Shown here: piece after piece, positions 1 through 7,073 of the stretch
Numbering within the stretch: the first letter of the stretch is position 1
How the letters are laid out: each line of letters begins with the position of its first letter
NCBI RefSeq assembly: GCF_000379685.1
Contig: NZ_KB903259.1
Coordinates: 1 to 64,000 of the forward strand
Source: Catelliglobosispora koreensis DSM 44566
Lineage (GTDB): Bacteria > Actinomycetota > Actinomycetes > Mycobacteriales > Micromonosporaceae
DNA: 64,000 nt
Direction of reading: 5' to 3'
The notes under the pieces: model-generated
Told to the model about the DNA's origin: nothing
Seen by the model: only the letters and a program-made list of their open reading frames with translations
The model's database searches: none
Program-made: the position numbers and the translations under genes

Positions 1-79
1 CCTTTGCCCGCCCCCCGCCCGCTGACCCGCCGCTGCCCGCCCGCGCCTGCCCCGCCGTCCCACGTGATCCACAGCCTGG

Positions 80-142
80 GGGACGTGATCAACAGGCAGT
101 TTGATCACGTCCCAGCGGATGTGGATCTCAAGTAGGGATGTG
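80..142. repeat. Dispersed repeat, copy A, with 13-bp inverted repeat
   Basis: A stretch of about 60 bases here recurs with few changes at 6966-7031. Its core is a perfect 13-bp inverted repeat (80-92 against 101-113, arm GGGACGTGATCAA, 8-base loop), followed by a GATGTGGATC-like motif and a second partial copy of that motif. It lies about 320 bases before the glycoside hydrolase gene. It could be a protein-binding site, a REP-like element or a rearrangement scar. No ORF is credible in 1-463. Confidence 0.6.
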
Positions 143-234
143 GTTCTTGAGCCGAGGCATACCTGATCACTCGACCCGCCCGCGAAGTGTCGTCATTGGA
201 GCGACGTGTCCAGGACCAAGTAACCGCATTTCGT

Positions 235-288
235 TGAGGGAGGAAATCCTCCACAGTCAGGCGGAGGTGTGGAGGATTTCCTCCCTCA
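235..288. terminator. 21-bp perfect inverted repeat, possible terminator
   Basis: Arms at 235-255 and 268-288 are exact reverse complements (21 bp) around a 12-base loop. There is no T tract, so an intrinsic terminator is only one reading. It could end a gene left of the window or insulate the promoter at 377-405. Confidence 0.45.
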
Positions 289-376
289 CCAAACTTGTGC
301 CTATAACGCCCGTGCGGCCCTGGCTGTGGATCTCAAAGCGGAGACGGCGGCAGGGCTGGGGAAAGTGCCGCGGGTA

Positions 377-405
377 TTGACATGTACGAAAACCCGGCGT
401 AACAC
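377..405 (+). promoter_or_regulatory. Promoter of the GH16/GH2 gene
   Basis: TTGACA (377-382), a 17-base spacer and TAACAC (400-405) form a sigma-70-type promoter 11 bases before the LacI-type palindrome. The same arrangement (TTGAC, GCGTAACACTT, palindrome) recurs on the minus strand at 6575-6631, which supports its being functional. Confidence 0.6.
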
Positions 406-415
406 TTCGTGCAAA

Positions 416-433
416 TTGGAGAGCGCTCTCCAA
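416..433. promoter_or_regulatory. LacI-family operator 1
   Basis: TTGGAGAGCGCTCTCCAA is an 18-bp perfect palindrome with the central CG typical of LacI-family operators. It lies just after the promoter and 30 bases before the GTG of the glycoside hydrolase, where a bound repressor would block transcription. The 14-bp core recurs at 3876, 6577 and 7666. Confidence 0.8.
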
Positions 434-463
434 ACATCGAAACCGTCCCCAACGGGAGTCTGA

Positions 464-3400
464 GTGAAAAGGAAGCTGTCCCTCGCTGCTGCCGTGCTCA
501 CGGTGGCATACATCCTGGTAGCACCGGTGTCAGCGACTGCCGCTGACGTGCTGCTGTCACAAGGAAAGCCCACGACCGCGTCATCGACTCAGGGCACAGG
601 ATTGGAGCCGTCCAAGGCCACAGATGGCGACGTGAACTCTAGGTGGTCGAGCCAGTGGAGCGATCCGCAATGGATTCAAGTCGATCTTCAGCAGCCAAAC
701 GCGGTCAGTCAAGTGATCCTCAGGTGGGAGGGAGCGTATGGCAGAGCGTTCCAAATCCAGACCAGCCTCAACGGCACCGACTGGACCAACGCGTACACCA
801 CCACGACGGGAACCGGTGGCACACAAACGATAGCCATCACCGGCACGGCACGCTATGTCCGGCTCTATGGCACGCAGAGAAACAGTGGTTACGGCTATAG
901 CCTCTGGGAGTTCCAGGTCTACGGAACCACGTCAAGCGAGCCCGGAACGTGTGAAGGCAACGCGGCCCTGAACAAGCCAGCGACGGCCAGCAGCACGGAG
1001 AACGCAGCCGCCAACCCGGCCAGTGCCGCGTTCGACGGCGACGCCAGCACCAGGTGGTCCAGTGTCTTCAGCGATCCACAGTGGATCAAGGTCGACCTCG
1101 GCACGCCACAGGCCGTCTGCCAGATCGTTCTGCAATGGGAAGGCGCCTACGGCAAGGCTTTCCAGCTGCAGACCAGCAACGACGACGCCACCTGGACCGA
1201 CATCTACACCACGACGACCGGAACTGGTGGCACGCAAACGATTACGGCAACCGGCACCGGTCGCTATGTCAGGCTTTATGGCACGCAACGGGGAACGGGC
1301 TGGGGCTACTCGCTGTGGGAGATGACGGTCCGCACGGGGAACAGCACGCCGCCGGACCCGGGCTGGACGCCGGTCTGGCGCGATGACTTCACCGGTTCAG
1401 CCAACACGAGCCCGAGTGCCGCGAACTGGATTCTAAGAACTGGCACGCAGTATCCCGGCGGCCCAGCCAACTGGGGCACGGGTGAAGTCGAGACAATGAG
1501 CGCCAGCACCGCCAACGTTTACCTCGATGGCACGGGGAAGCTGAACATCAAAGCGATTCGCGACAGTGCCGGGAACTGGACGTCAGGCAAGGTTGAGACG
1601 CAGCGGACAGATTTCCAAGCCGCGCCCGGCGAGCAAGTCAAGTTCACGGCTGTCCTGCAACAGCCCAATCCTGCCAACGGTTTAGGTTACTGGCCCGGTT
1701 TCCGCGCGACCGGGGCAGCCTATCGTGGCAACTGGAACAACTGGCCGGGCATCGGCGAGACCGACATCATGACAAACGTCAACGCCCGCGGTCAGCTCAG
1801 CCAGACCCTCCACTGTGGAACGGCGCCTGAGGGCGTGTGCGCTGAGTACAACGGCCGGTCGAGCGGATTCGCCAGCTGCACTGGCTGCCAGACCGGCTAC
1901 CACGAGTACACGCAGGTCATCGACCGCACCAAGACAGACGAAGAGATCAGATTCTATCTCGACGGTGTCCAGACGTGGATCGTCAGGCAGAGCGAAGTTG
2001 GCGTCGCTGCCTGGCAAGCCGCCGTGCATCACGGGTTCTACCTGCGCTTCGATCTGGCCATCGGTGGCTCGCTGCCCAACGCGGTCGCGGGACGCACCAC
2101 GCCCACGGCTGACACGACTAGCGGCGGTGTCCTGAGCATCGACGAAGTCAGCGTGAGCAAGAAGACCGGCACGGCACCGCCAGCGATGACCGACCCGCCG
2201 ATCCTCAGCGGCCCAAGCGTTGTCAGGGTCACGGGATCGCAGGGCAACTGGCAACTGACCGTCAACGGTTCGCCCTATGAGATCAAAGGCATCACCTACG
2301 GACCGCCTCAGCAGTCCCTCGACGCCTACATCCGCGATCTGAAAGCCATGGGCGTCAACACGATTCGCACGTGGGGCGTTGACGACACCAACACACCTAT
2401 CCTGCTCAACACCGCCGCACGTCATGGCGTCAAAGTGATTGTCGGGCATTGGCTCAATCAGGGCGCCGATTATGTCAACGACACCGCGTACAAGACATCG
2501 GTCAAGAATGAGATCGTCGCCCGCGTCAACACGCTCAAGGGATACAACGGCGTTCTCATGTGGGACGTGGGAAATGAAGTTCTGTTGACGATGCAGGATC
2601 ACGGGCTCCCAGTCGATGTCGTTGAGGCGCGGCGAAACGCTTACGCGGCATTCGTTAACGAGGTGGCGGTCGCCATTCACGCCGCCGACGCGAACCATCC
2701 GGTGACGTCAACGGACGCGTGGACCGGTGCCTGGGTCTACTACAAGAATCACTCGCCCGCGCTCGACCTGCTCGCGGTCAATTCCTATGGCGCGATTGGC
2801 GGTGTGAAACAAGCCTGGATCGACGGTGGTTACACGAAGCCTTACATTCTCACCGAAGGTGGCCCCGATGGTGAGTGGGAAGTGCCCAATGACATCAATG
2901 GGGTACCAACGGAGCCGTCAGATCTCGCGAAGAGAACCGGATACACGGCAAGCTGGAATGCCATCAAGGCACATCCGGGTGTCGCGTTAGGAGCCACGGA
3001 GTTTCACTACGGGCTGGAAAACGACTTCGGCGGGGTATGGCTGAACGTCTTCACCGGCGGCTGGCGCCGCCTGGGCTACCACGCCCTGCGGCAGGCCTAT
3101 ACCGGGGCGGCCGCGGCGAATACGCCACCCGAGATCACGAGCATGACGGTCTCGAACCAAACCAATGTGCCCGCGGGCGGACAGTTCACCATCAGCACCG
3201 CGGTCACCGATCCGCAAGGCGACGCTATCCGGTACAACCTGATGTTTTCGAATAAGCACGTCAACGGAAACCGGGGCTTCGATCACGTGAAGTTCACCCA
3301 GACCGGAAACGGCCAGTTCACGGTCACGGCTCCGGAGCAGATGGGCGTGTGGAAGGTTTACGTCTACGCGTACGACGGTCACGGCAACGTGGGCATCGAG

Positions 3401-3832
3401 CAGCGGTCGTTCAAAGTGGTGCCGCCGACCGTTCCGGGGACGAATATCGCTCTGGGCAAGCCCGTCACGGCGTCGTCGCATCAGCCGACTGGCCCCACCG
3501 GCCCGCAGCTGCCGTCCTATGTCAATGACGGCAACTACAACACCCGCTGGGCAAGTGACTGGAGCGATCCACAATGGATTCAAATCGACCTCGGCAGCGT
3601 GCAGACGTTCACTAACGTCCTGCTCGCCTGGGAGGCCGCGCACGCGAGTGGTTACCAGATTCAGGTCTCGAATAACGGCTCGGATTGGTCCACCCTTTAT
3701 ACGACGGCATCAGGCGATGGGGGATTTGATCTCGTCCCGGTTAGCGGGTCGGGCCGGTATGTTCGGATGTATGGCACCACCCGGGCGACCGGATATGGTT
3801 ACTCTCTCTGGGAATTCGGTATTTATCGGTAA
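464..3832 (+). CDS. Secreted multidomain glycoside hydrolase (F5/8C x3, GH16, GH2-like TIM barrel)
   Basis: This secreted polysaccharide-degrading protein has 1122 aa. The order is: signal peptide (1-27), two F5/8C (CBM32-like) modules (about 28-155 and 163-290), a GH16-type beta-sandwich (about 300-565), a GH2/GH5-like TIM barrel (about 580-880), an Ig-like segment (about 885-985) and a third F5/8C module to the end. In the barrel E705 (in WDVGNE) and E798 (in LTEGG) fit the acid/base and nucleophile. In GH16 the usual EXDXXE signature reads E432-T-D434-I-M-T437, so the second glutamate is missing and that domain may be inactive. The GTG start follows GGGAG at 454-458. The operator at 416-433 and the lacI gene downstream suggest substrate induction. 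The substrate is unknown; a beta-glucan is a guess. Confidence 0.88.
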   Translation: MKRKLSLAAAVLTVAYILVAPVSATAADVLLSQGKPTTASSTQGTGLEPSKATDGDVNSRWSSQWSDPQWIQVDLQQPNAVSQVILRWEGAYGRAFQIQTSLNGTDWTNAYTTTTGTGGTQTIAITGTARYVRLYGTQRNSGYGYSLWEFQVYGTTSSEPGTCEGNAALNKPATASSTENAAANPASAAFDGDASTRWSSVFSDPQWIKVDLGTPQAVCQIVLQWEGAYGKAFQLQTSNDDATWTDIYTTTTGTGGTQTITATGTGRYVRLYGTQRGTGWGYSLWEMTVRTGNSTPPDPGWTPVWRDDFTGSANTSPSAANWILRTGTQYPGGPANWGTGEVETMSASTANVYLDGTGKLNIKAIRDSAGNWTSGKVETQRTDFQAAPGEQVKFTAVLQQPNPANGLGYWPGFRATGAAYRGNWNNWPGIGETDIMTNVNARGQLSQTLHCGTAPEGVCAEYNGRSSGFASCTGCQTGYHEYTQVIDRTKTDEEIRFYLDGVQTWIVRQSEVGVAAWQAAVHHGFYLRFDLAIGGSLPNAVAGRTTPTADTTSGGVLSIDEVSVSKKTGTAPPAMTDPPILSGPSVVRVTGSQGNWQLTVNGSPYEIKGITYGPPQQSLDAYIRDLKAMGVNTIRTWGVDDTNTPILLNTAARHGVKVIVGHWLNQGADYVNDTAYKTSVKNEIVARVNTLKGYNGVLMWDVGNEVLLTMQDHGLPVDVVEARRNAYAAFVNEVAVAIHAADANHPVTSTDAWTGAWVYYKNHSPALDLLAVNSYGAIGGVKQAWIDGGYTKPYILTEGGPDGEWEVPNDINGVPTEPSDLAKRTGYTASWNAIKAHPGVALGATEFHYGLENDFGGVWLNVFTGGWRRLGYHALRQAYTGAAAANTPPEITSMTVSNQTNVPAGGQFTISTAVTDPQGDAIRYNLMFSNKHVNGNRGFDHVKFTQTGNGQFTVTAPEQMGVWKVYVYAYDGHGNVGIEQRSFKVVPPTVPGTNIALGKPVTASSHQPTGPTGPQLPSYVNDGNYNTRWASDWSDPQWIQIDLGSVQTFTNVLLAWEAAHASGYQIQVSNNGSDWSTLYTTASGDGGFDLVPVSGSGRYVRMYGTTRATGYGYSLWEFGIYR

Positions 3833-3839
3833 GTGAGAC

Positions 3840-3884
3840 GCGCTCTCCGCTCGGACCTTTACGCGGATCATGAGCGGAGAGCGC
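3840..3884. terminator. Hairpin after the GH gene, sharing sequence with the lacI operator
   Basis: Arms 3840-3852 and 3872-3884 are a perfect 13-bp inverted repeat starting 8 bases after the glycoside hydrolase stop. The right arm is also the left half of the lacI operator at 3876-3889. There is no clear T tract, so termination is inferred from position. Confidence 0.45.
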
Positions 3885-3889
3885 TCTCC
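3876..3889. promoter_or_regulatory. LacI-family operator 2 (autoregulation)
   Basis: GGAGAGCGCTCTCC is a perfect 14-bp palindrome identical to the core of operator 1. It is 22 bases before the preferred lacI ATG at 3912 and just upstream of TATAAA (3899-3904), which could be the -10. This implies that LacI represses itself. Confidence 0.75.
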
Positions 3890-3911
3890 ACTATGTGCTA
3901 TAAAGGCTGCC

Positions 3912-4964
3912 ATGAGCTCCTCAACCCCTGAGGCTTCACGGTCTCCCACGCTCGAAGACGTGGCGCAAGTCGCCGGCGTCTCGCGGGCGACCGTCTCCCG
4001 CGTCATCAACGGCGTGCGCAACGTCGATCCGGAGCTCCATGAAGTCGTGTGGCGTGCGGTCAGCTCGACCGGCTACGTGCCCAACCGCGCGGCCCGTTCC
4101 CTGGTCACCCGCAAGACGGGCAACATCGCGCTGGTGCTGTCTGACTCGGAGAGCCACACGGCCAACGATCCGTTCATGGGACGGTTCTTCACCGACCCGT
4201 ACTTTGGACGGGTCGTCGGCGGCGTGCTCAGTGAACTTCGCCCACGCGGGCTGCACCTGGCTTTGATGCTCGCCGGTGACGATGACCAGCGCGTCAAGGT
4301 GGTCGGTGACCTGCGTCAGGGGCACGCCGATGGTGCCGTGGTCATGTCGCTGCACCCGGGCGATCCCTTGCCCGCCCTCATCGCCGAGACGTCCATCCCG
4401 GCTGTCCAATTCGGACGCCCCGCTGCTCCCATTCCCATCAGTTACGTGGACGTCGCCAACGACAAGGGTGCGGCAATGGCCGCTGAACTGCTCGTCGAGC
4501 GCGGGTGCCAGCAGATCGGCGTGATCGCTGGACCGTTCGAAGTGCCGGCCAGCGCTGACCGTCTCGCGGGGTTCCGGCAGGCAATGGCCCGTCACGGGGT
4601 CGCCTATGTGCCCACTGCCGTCGGTGGGTTCACGCACGAGAGCGGCGACAAGGCGATGCGTGAACTCCTCGATCAGTACCCGGATCTGGATGGGGTCTTC
4701 GCCTTTAACGACCTCATGGCTCAAGGAGCGGTGGTCGCCCTGCACGACATGGGCAGGCGGATCCCCGAAGACGTTGCGGTGATTGGGTTTGACGACAGCA
4801 GCCCAGCACTCGCGGCCCGGCCCGCCTTGACGACGATCCGTCACCCGCTCGAAGACATGGCCGCCGAAGCGATTCGCCTCCTCGTGGCGCGAATCGACGA
4901 TCCGGCGGCCAAACTGACCTCGGTGATCTTCGAACCTAGGCTGATCAAGCGCGACTCAGCCTGA
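3912..4964 (+). CDS. LacI-family transcriptional repressor
   Basis: A LacI/GalR repressor of 350 aa. The N-terminal helix-turn-helix and hinge (about 13-65, with TLEDVAQVAGVSRATVSRVI) are followed by a periplasmic-binding-protein-like sensor domain to the C-terminus. An earlier in-frame ATG at 3870 would put the operator inside the gene, and AAAGG at 3902-3906 sits 5 bases before 3912, so 3912 is preferred. The gene lies between two genes with F5/8C modules, and all of these have the same palindrome in their control regions. It is therefore the likely local regulator of polysaccharide use. The inducer, probably an oligosaccharide, cannot be read from the sequence. Confidence 0.92.
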   Translation: MSSSTPEASRSPTLEDVAQVAGVSRATVSRVINGVRNVDPELHEVVWRAVSSTGYVPNRAARSLVTRKTGNIALVLSDSESHTANDPFMGRFFTDPYFGRVVGGVLSELRPRGLHLALMLAGDDDQRVKVVGDLRQGHADGAVVMSLHPGDPLPALIAETSIPAVQFGRPAAPIPISYVDVANDKGAAMAAELLVERGCQQIGVIAGPFEVPASADRLAGFRQAMARHGVAYVPTAVGGFTHESGDKAMRELLDQYPDLDGVFAFNDLMAQGAVVALHDMGRRIPEDVAVIGFDDSSPALAARPALTTIRHPLEDMAAEAIRLLVARIDDPAAKLTSVIFEPRLIKRDSA

Positions 4965-5300
4965 TCAGTCAGGGATCGTCAGCTCCATCCCGATGTTGAT
5001 GAGGTTCGGGTTCGGAATGTTGTTCGCCTGCGCGATTTTGGTGTACTTGCGGCCATCGCCGTAGTACTCCACCGCGAGATCCCACAGCGTGTCCCCTGAG
5101 CGGACCGTGTGCGTGCGCGCGGTCGGCACCGGCGTCGGCTCAGGCGCGGCTGGCGGCGGAGTGGGCGTAGGCTCGGACTGCACGACAGGCGGGTTGGCCT
5201 GGGCTTTCTCGGCTTTGGTCTCTTCCTTGTCCTTCTTCTTGCCCCACTTAAAGGGGTTCAGGAAGCCGGCAGCCTCAGGCTGGTTCTTCTGTTCGGTCAT
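4965..5300 (-). CDS. LysM-domain protein
   Basis: A small protein of 111 aa: a charged lysine-rich N-terminus, a proline/threonine-rich linker (about 37-60), and one LysM domain (about 62-110, with HTVRSGDTLWDLA and an NPNLINIG loop). LysM domains bind the N-acetylglucosamine backbone of peptidoglycan or chitin. No signal peptide or membrane segment is evident, so export is unexplained. It is of the small cytosolic or wall-associated LysM type often annotated in actinobacteria. The gene converges on lacI, with the two stop codons directly adjacent. Confidence 0.85.
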   Translation of the reverse strand: MTEQKNQPEAAGFLNPFKWGKKKDKEETKAEKAQANPPVVQSEPTPTPPPAAPEPTPVPTARTHTVRSGDTLWDLAVEYYGDGRKYTKIAQANNIPNPNLINIGMELTIPD

Positions 5301-5349
5301 GGTTCCCCCAAACCTTGACGATGATCCTCAGCCTAAACCGCTGAGCAAT

Positions 5350-5367
5350 TATTCTAGTGCTAGAATA
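5350..5367. promoter_or_regulatory. Inverted repeat overlapping the padR start region
   Basis: TATTCTA-GTGC-TAGAATA is a perfect 7-bp-arm inverted repeat ending 6 bases before the GTG of the PadR fusion gene. AT-rich dyads of this kind are common PadR operators, so autorepression is likely. No Shine-Dalgarno is evident between it and the start. Confidence 0.6.
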
Positions 5368-5372
5368 GAAAG

Positions 5373-6491
5373 GTGACTCCAGCGGAACTGATCCTGTTAG
5401 GCCTGGTCGCCGAGCGCCCACAGCATGGCTACGAGCTCGAAGAGGTCATCGTGGCGCGGGGCATGCGCGAGTGGACCGAGATCGGATTCAGCTCGATCTA
5501 CTACGTGCTCGGCAAGCTCCGTGAGCGCGGGCTCGTCATCGAGACCTCGGCGCCTTCGGCGAGAGGCAAACCCCGCAAGGTGTACTCGCCGACGCCGGCC
5601 GGATTAGCGGAGTTGGCAAAAGCGGCGGAGGCCGCGATCGCCGAACCGCATCCGGTCTATCCCGCCCTGCTCGCCGGTTTGGCGAACTCACCAGCCATCC
5701 CGCCCGAGCGTCTCGCTGCCGCACTGGAGACGCGCCGTTCCTTGATTGGGAAGCGCATCGTGACGGTCCGTGCGGCGATTCCGCCTGGGGCGCCTGACTT
5801 TGTGCAAGCCATCTTCGATTACAGCCTGGGCCAGCTTGAAGCCGAGCGGGCCTGGTTAACGCACTACCTGGGAGGCAAGACCGTGACAGCATATGACGTC
5901 AAGAAGGAACTCAAGGCGTTCTATGCGCCTAAGAACACGTCGTGGGAACTCGTTGAGGTGCCACCGCTTCGCTATATCGGCGTTGATGGTGCGGGCGATC
6001 CGAACACGGCACAGTCCTATAAGGACGCTGTCGAAGCGTTGTATCCCGTGGCTTACACGCTGAAGTTCGCTGACAGGGAGCGTCCGTTCACGGTTGCGCC
6101 GCTGGAAGGGTTGTGGTGGGCTGACGATCCGTCCACGTTCGTGTCCCGCGATAAGACGGCGTGGAAGTGGACGATGCTCATCAGCTTGCCGCCATGGATC
6201 ACCGATGCCGACGTTGAGTCGGCTTGCTCTGTCGCGCTGGCGAAGAAGAAACTTCCGGCGATCTCCCTAGTTCGTGTAGTGACTTTGGAGGAAGGGCTCA
6301 GTGCCCAGCTGTTGCACACAGGCTCCTATGACGACGAAGGCCCGAAGCTGGCGGATTTGCACGACACGTTCTTTGCCGCTGAAGGCTTGACGTTCAACGG
6401 CCGCCATCACGAGATCTACCTCAGCGACCCCAGGCGGACCGAGCCCGCGAAGCTCAAAACGATCCTGCGGCAGCCCGTCAAGAAGGTGTAA
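5373..6491 (+). CDS. PadR-type regulator fused to a GyrI-like ligand-binding domain
   Basis: The protein has 372 aa. Residues 1 to about 90 form a PadR winged helix (GLVAERPQHGYELEE, then SSIYYVLGKLRERGLV), followed by the helical PadR C-terminal part to about 165. From about 171 a complete GyrI-like domain begins (TAYDVKKELKAFYAPKNTSW; WKWTMLISLPPW). These two parts are usually separate proteins. A GGGAGG (5870-5875) lies 7 bases before an in-frame GTG at 5883, exactly where a free-standing GyrI-like protein would start. The ORF may thus be a fusion of two overlapping genes that can still make the second protein alone. Small-molecule sensing by the GyrI part is inferred from the family. Confidence 0.85.
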   Translation: MTPAELILLGLVAERPQHGYELEEVIVARGMREWTEIGFSSIYYVLGKLRERGLVIETSAPSARGKPRKVYSPTPAGLAELAKAAEAAIAEPHPVYPALLAGLANSPAIPPERLAAALETRRSLIGKRIVTVRAAIPPGAPDFVQAIFDYSLGQLEAERAWLTHYLGGKTVTAYDVKKELKAFYAPKNTSWELVEVPPLRYIGVDGAGDPNTAQSYKDAVEALYPVAYTLKFADRERPFTVAPLEGLWWADDPSTFVSRDKTAWKWTMLISLPPWITDADVESACSVALAKKKLPAISLVRVVTLEEGLSAQLLHTGSYDDEGPKLADLHDTFFAAEGLTFNGRHHEIYLSDPRRTEPAKLKTILRQPVKKV

Positions 6492-6504
6492 CCGCTGTTT
6501 GCCG

Positions 6505-6548
6505 CCTGTGCACCGCTCGCCGCTGCGCGAACGGTGCACAGGCTTTTT
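6505..6548 (+). terminator. Intrinsic terminator after the padR-gyrI gene
   Basis: CCTGTGCACCG (6505-6515) pairs with 6532-6542 and is followed by CTTTTT (6543-6548), a strong rho-independent terminator 13 bases after the stop codon. On the minus strand it would also meet any transcript from the orphan promoter at 6604-6631. Confidence 0.85.
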
Positions 6549-6574
6549 CGTCGCCGGTGCCGTCCGGCAGTGGA

Positions 6575-6631
6575 ATGGAGAGCGCTCTCCATGTTGGTCC
6601 AAAGTGTTACGCGCATGCGACGGTTCGTCAA
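6575..6631 (-). promoter_or_regulatory. Orphan leftward promoter with LacI-family operator 3
   Basis: ATGGAGAGCGCTCTCCAT (6575-6592) is an 18-bp palindrome of the LacI regulon. Read on the minus strand it is preceded by TTGACG (6626-6631), 16 bases, and TAACAC (6604-6609), and shares the string GCGTAACACTT with the promoter at 377-405. Transcription would run left straight into the terminator at 6505-6548, with no gene in between. A partial operator copy lies at 6702-6715. This looks like the surviving control region of a lost gene, or a small-RNA start. Confidence 0.6.
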
Positions 6632-6965
6632 TATGACCGTCCTCTTTGCACAGAAAACTCCCCGTTGACGAGTCGCCCCGCGAAGGCGCACTATCCATTT
6701 CGGATAGCGCTCTCCCATCGCGTCACCCGCTCGCTTCCAGCCTGTCCCGCTTCTGCTGGAGCTTGGCCTTGTCGCACTCAGGTCCTTGGGACACGGCCGG
6801 GCGGCGGCAGCGGTCGCGTTCGCGCCTTGGGGCTGCAACCGCTGCCGCGCCTCGGCGGCCACGGGTCGCACCTCGGGCCGCGACGGTACCGGGCCGTGTG
6901 CGGCAACAGAGCCGCTGCCGCGCCTGATCGTGATCCACATCCACGGGCGTGATCGGCATCCCTGG

Positions 6966-7031
6966 AGACGTGATCGACAGGCGGTTTGATCACGTCCCCT
7001 GGGATGTGGATCTGCAAGAAGGATGTGGATC
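6966..7031. repeat. Dispersed repeat, copy B
   Basis: This is the second copy of the element at 80-142: an 11-bp inverted repeat with one mismatch (6967-6977 against 6985-6995), then GGATGTGGATC twice (7002-7012 and 7021-7031). Its reverse complement GATCCACATCC occurs upstream at 6932-6942, so the region can fold in nested fashion. The two copies bracket the lacI/GH/PadR segment as direct repeats. Confidence 0.6.
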
Positions 7032-7073
7032 AAGACGAAGTGTGAGCGGAAGGCGCGAAAGGGGAGGGAAGGA

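Larger units (their letters stand above)
6549..7073. other. Gene-free interval between padR-gyrI and the DUF305-like gene
   Basis: No ORF here has a recognisable protein, codon pattern or start site. The contents are the orphan promoter/operator at 6575-6631, a degenerate operator at 6702-6715 next to a 9-bp imperfect dyad, a GC-rich low-complexity stretch around 6780-6930, and repeat copy B at 6966-7031. It is probably decayed DNA. Confidence 0.55.

Noticed and set aside
1682-2698. A 338-codon open frame on the minus strand inside the glycoside hydrolase gene
   Set aside because: It lies wholly opposite a domain-rich protein, has no family character and reflects GC-rich third positions.
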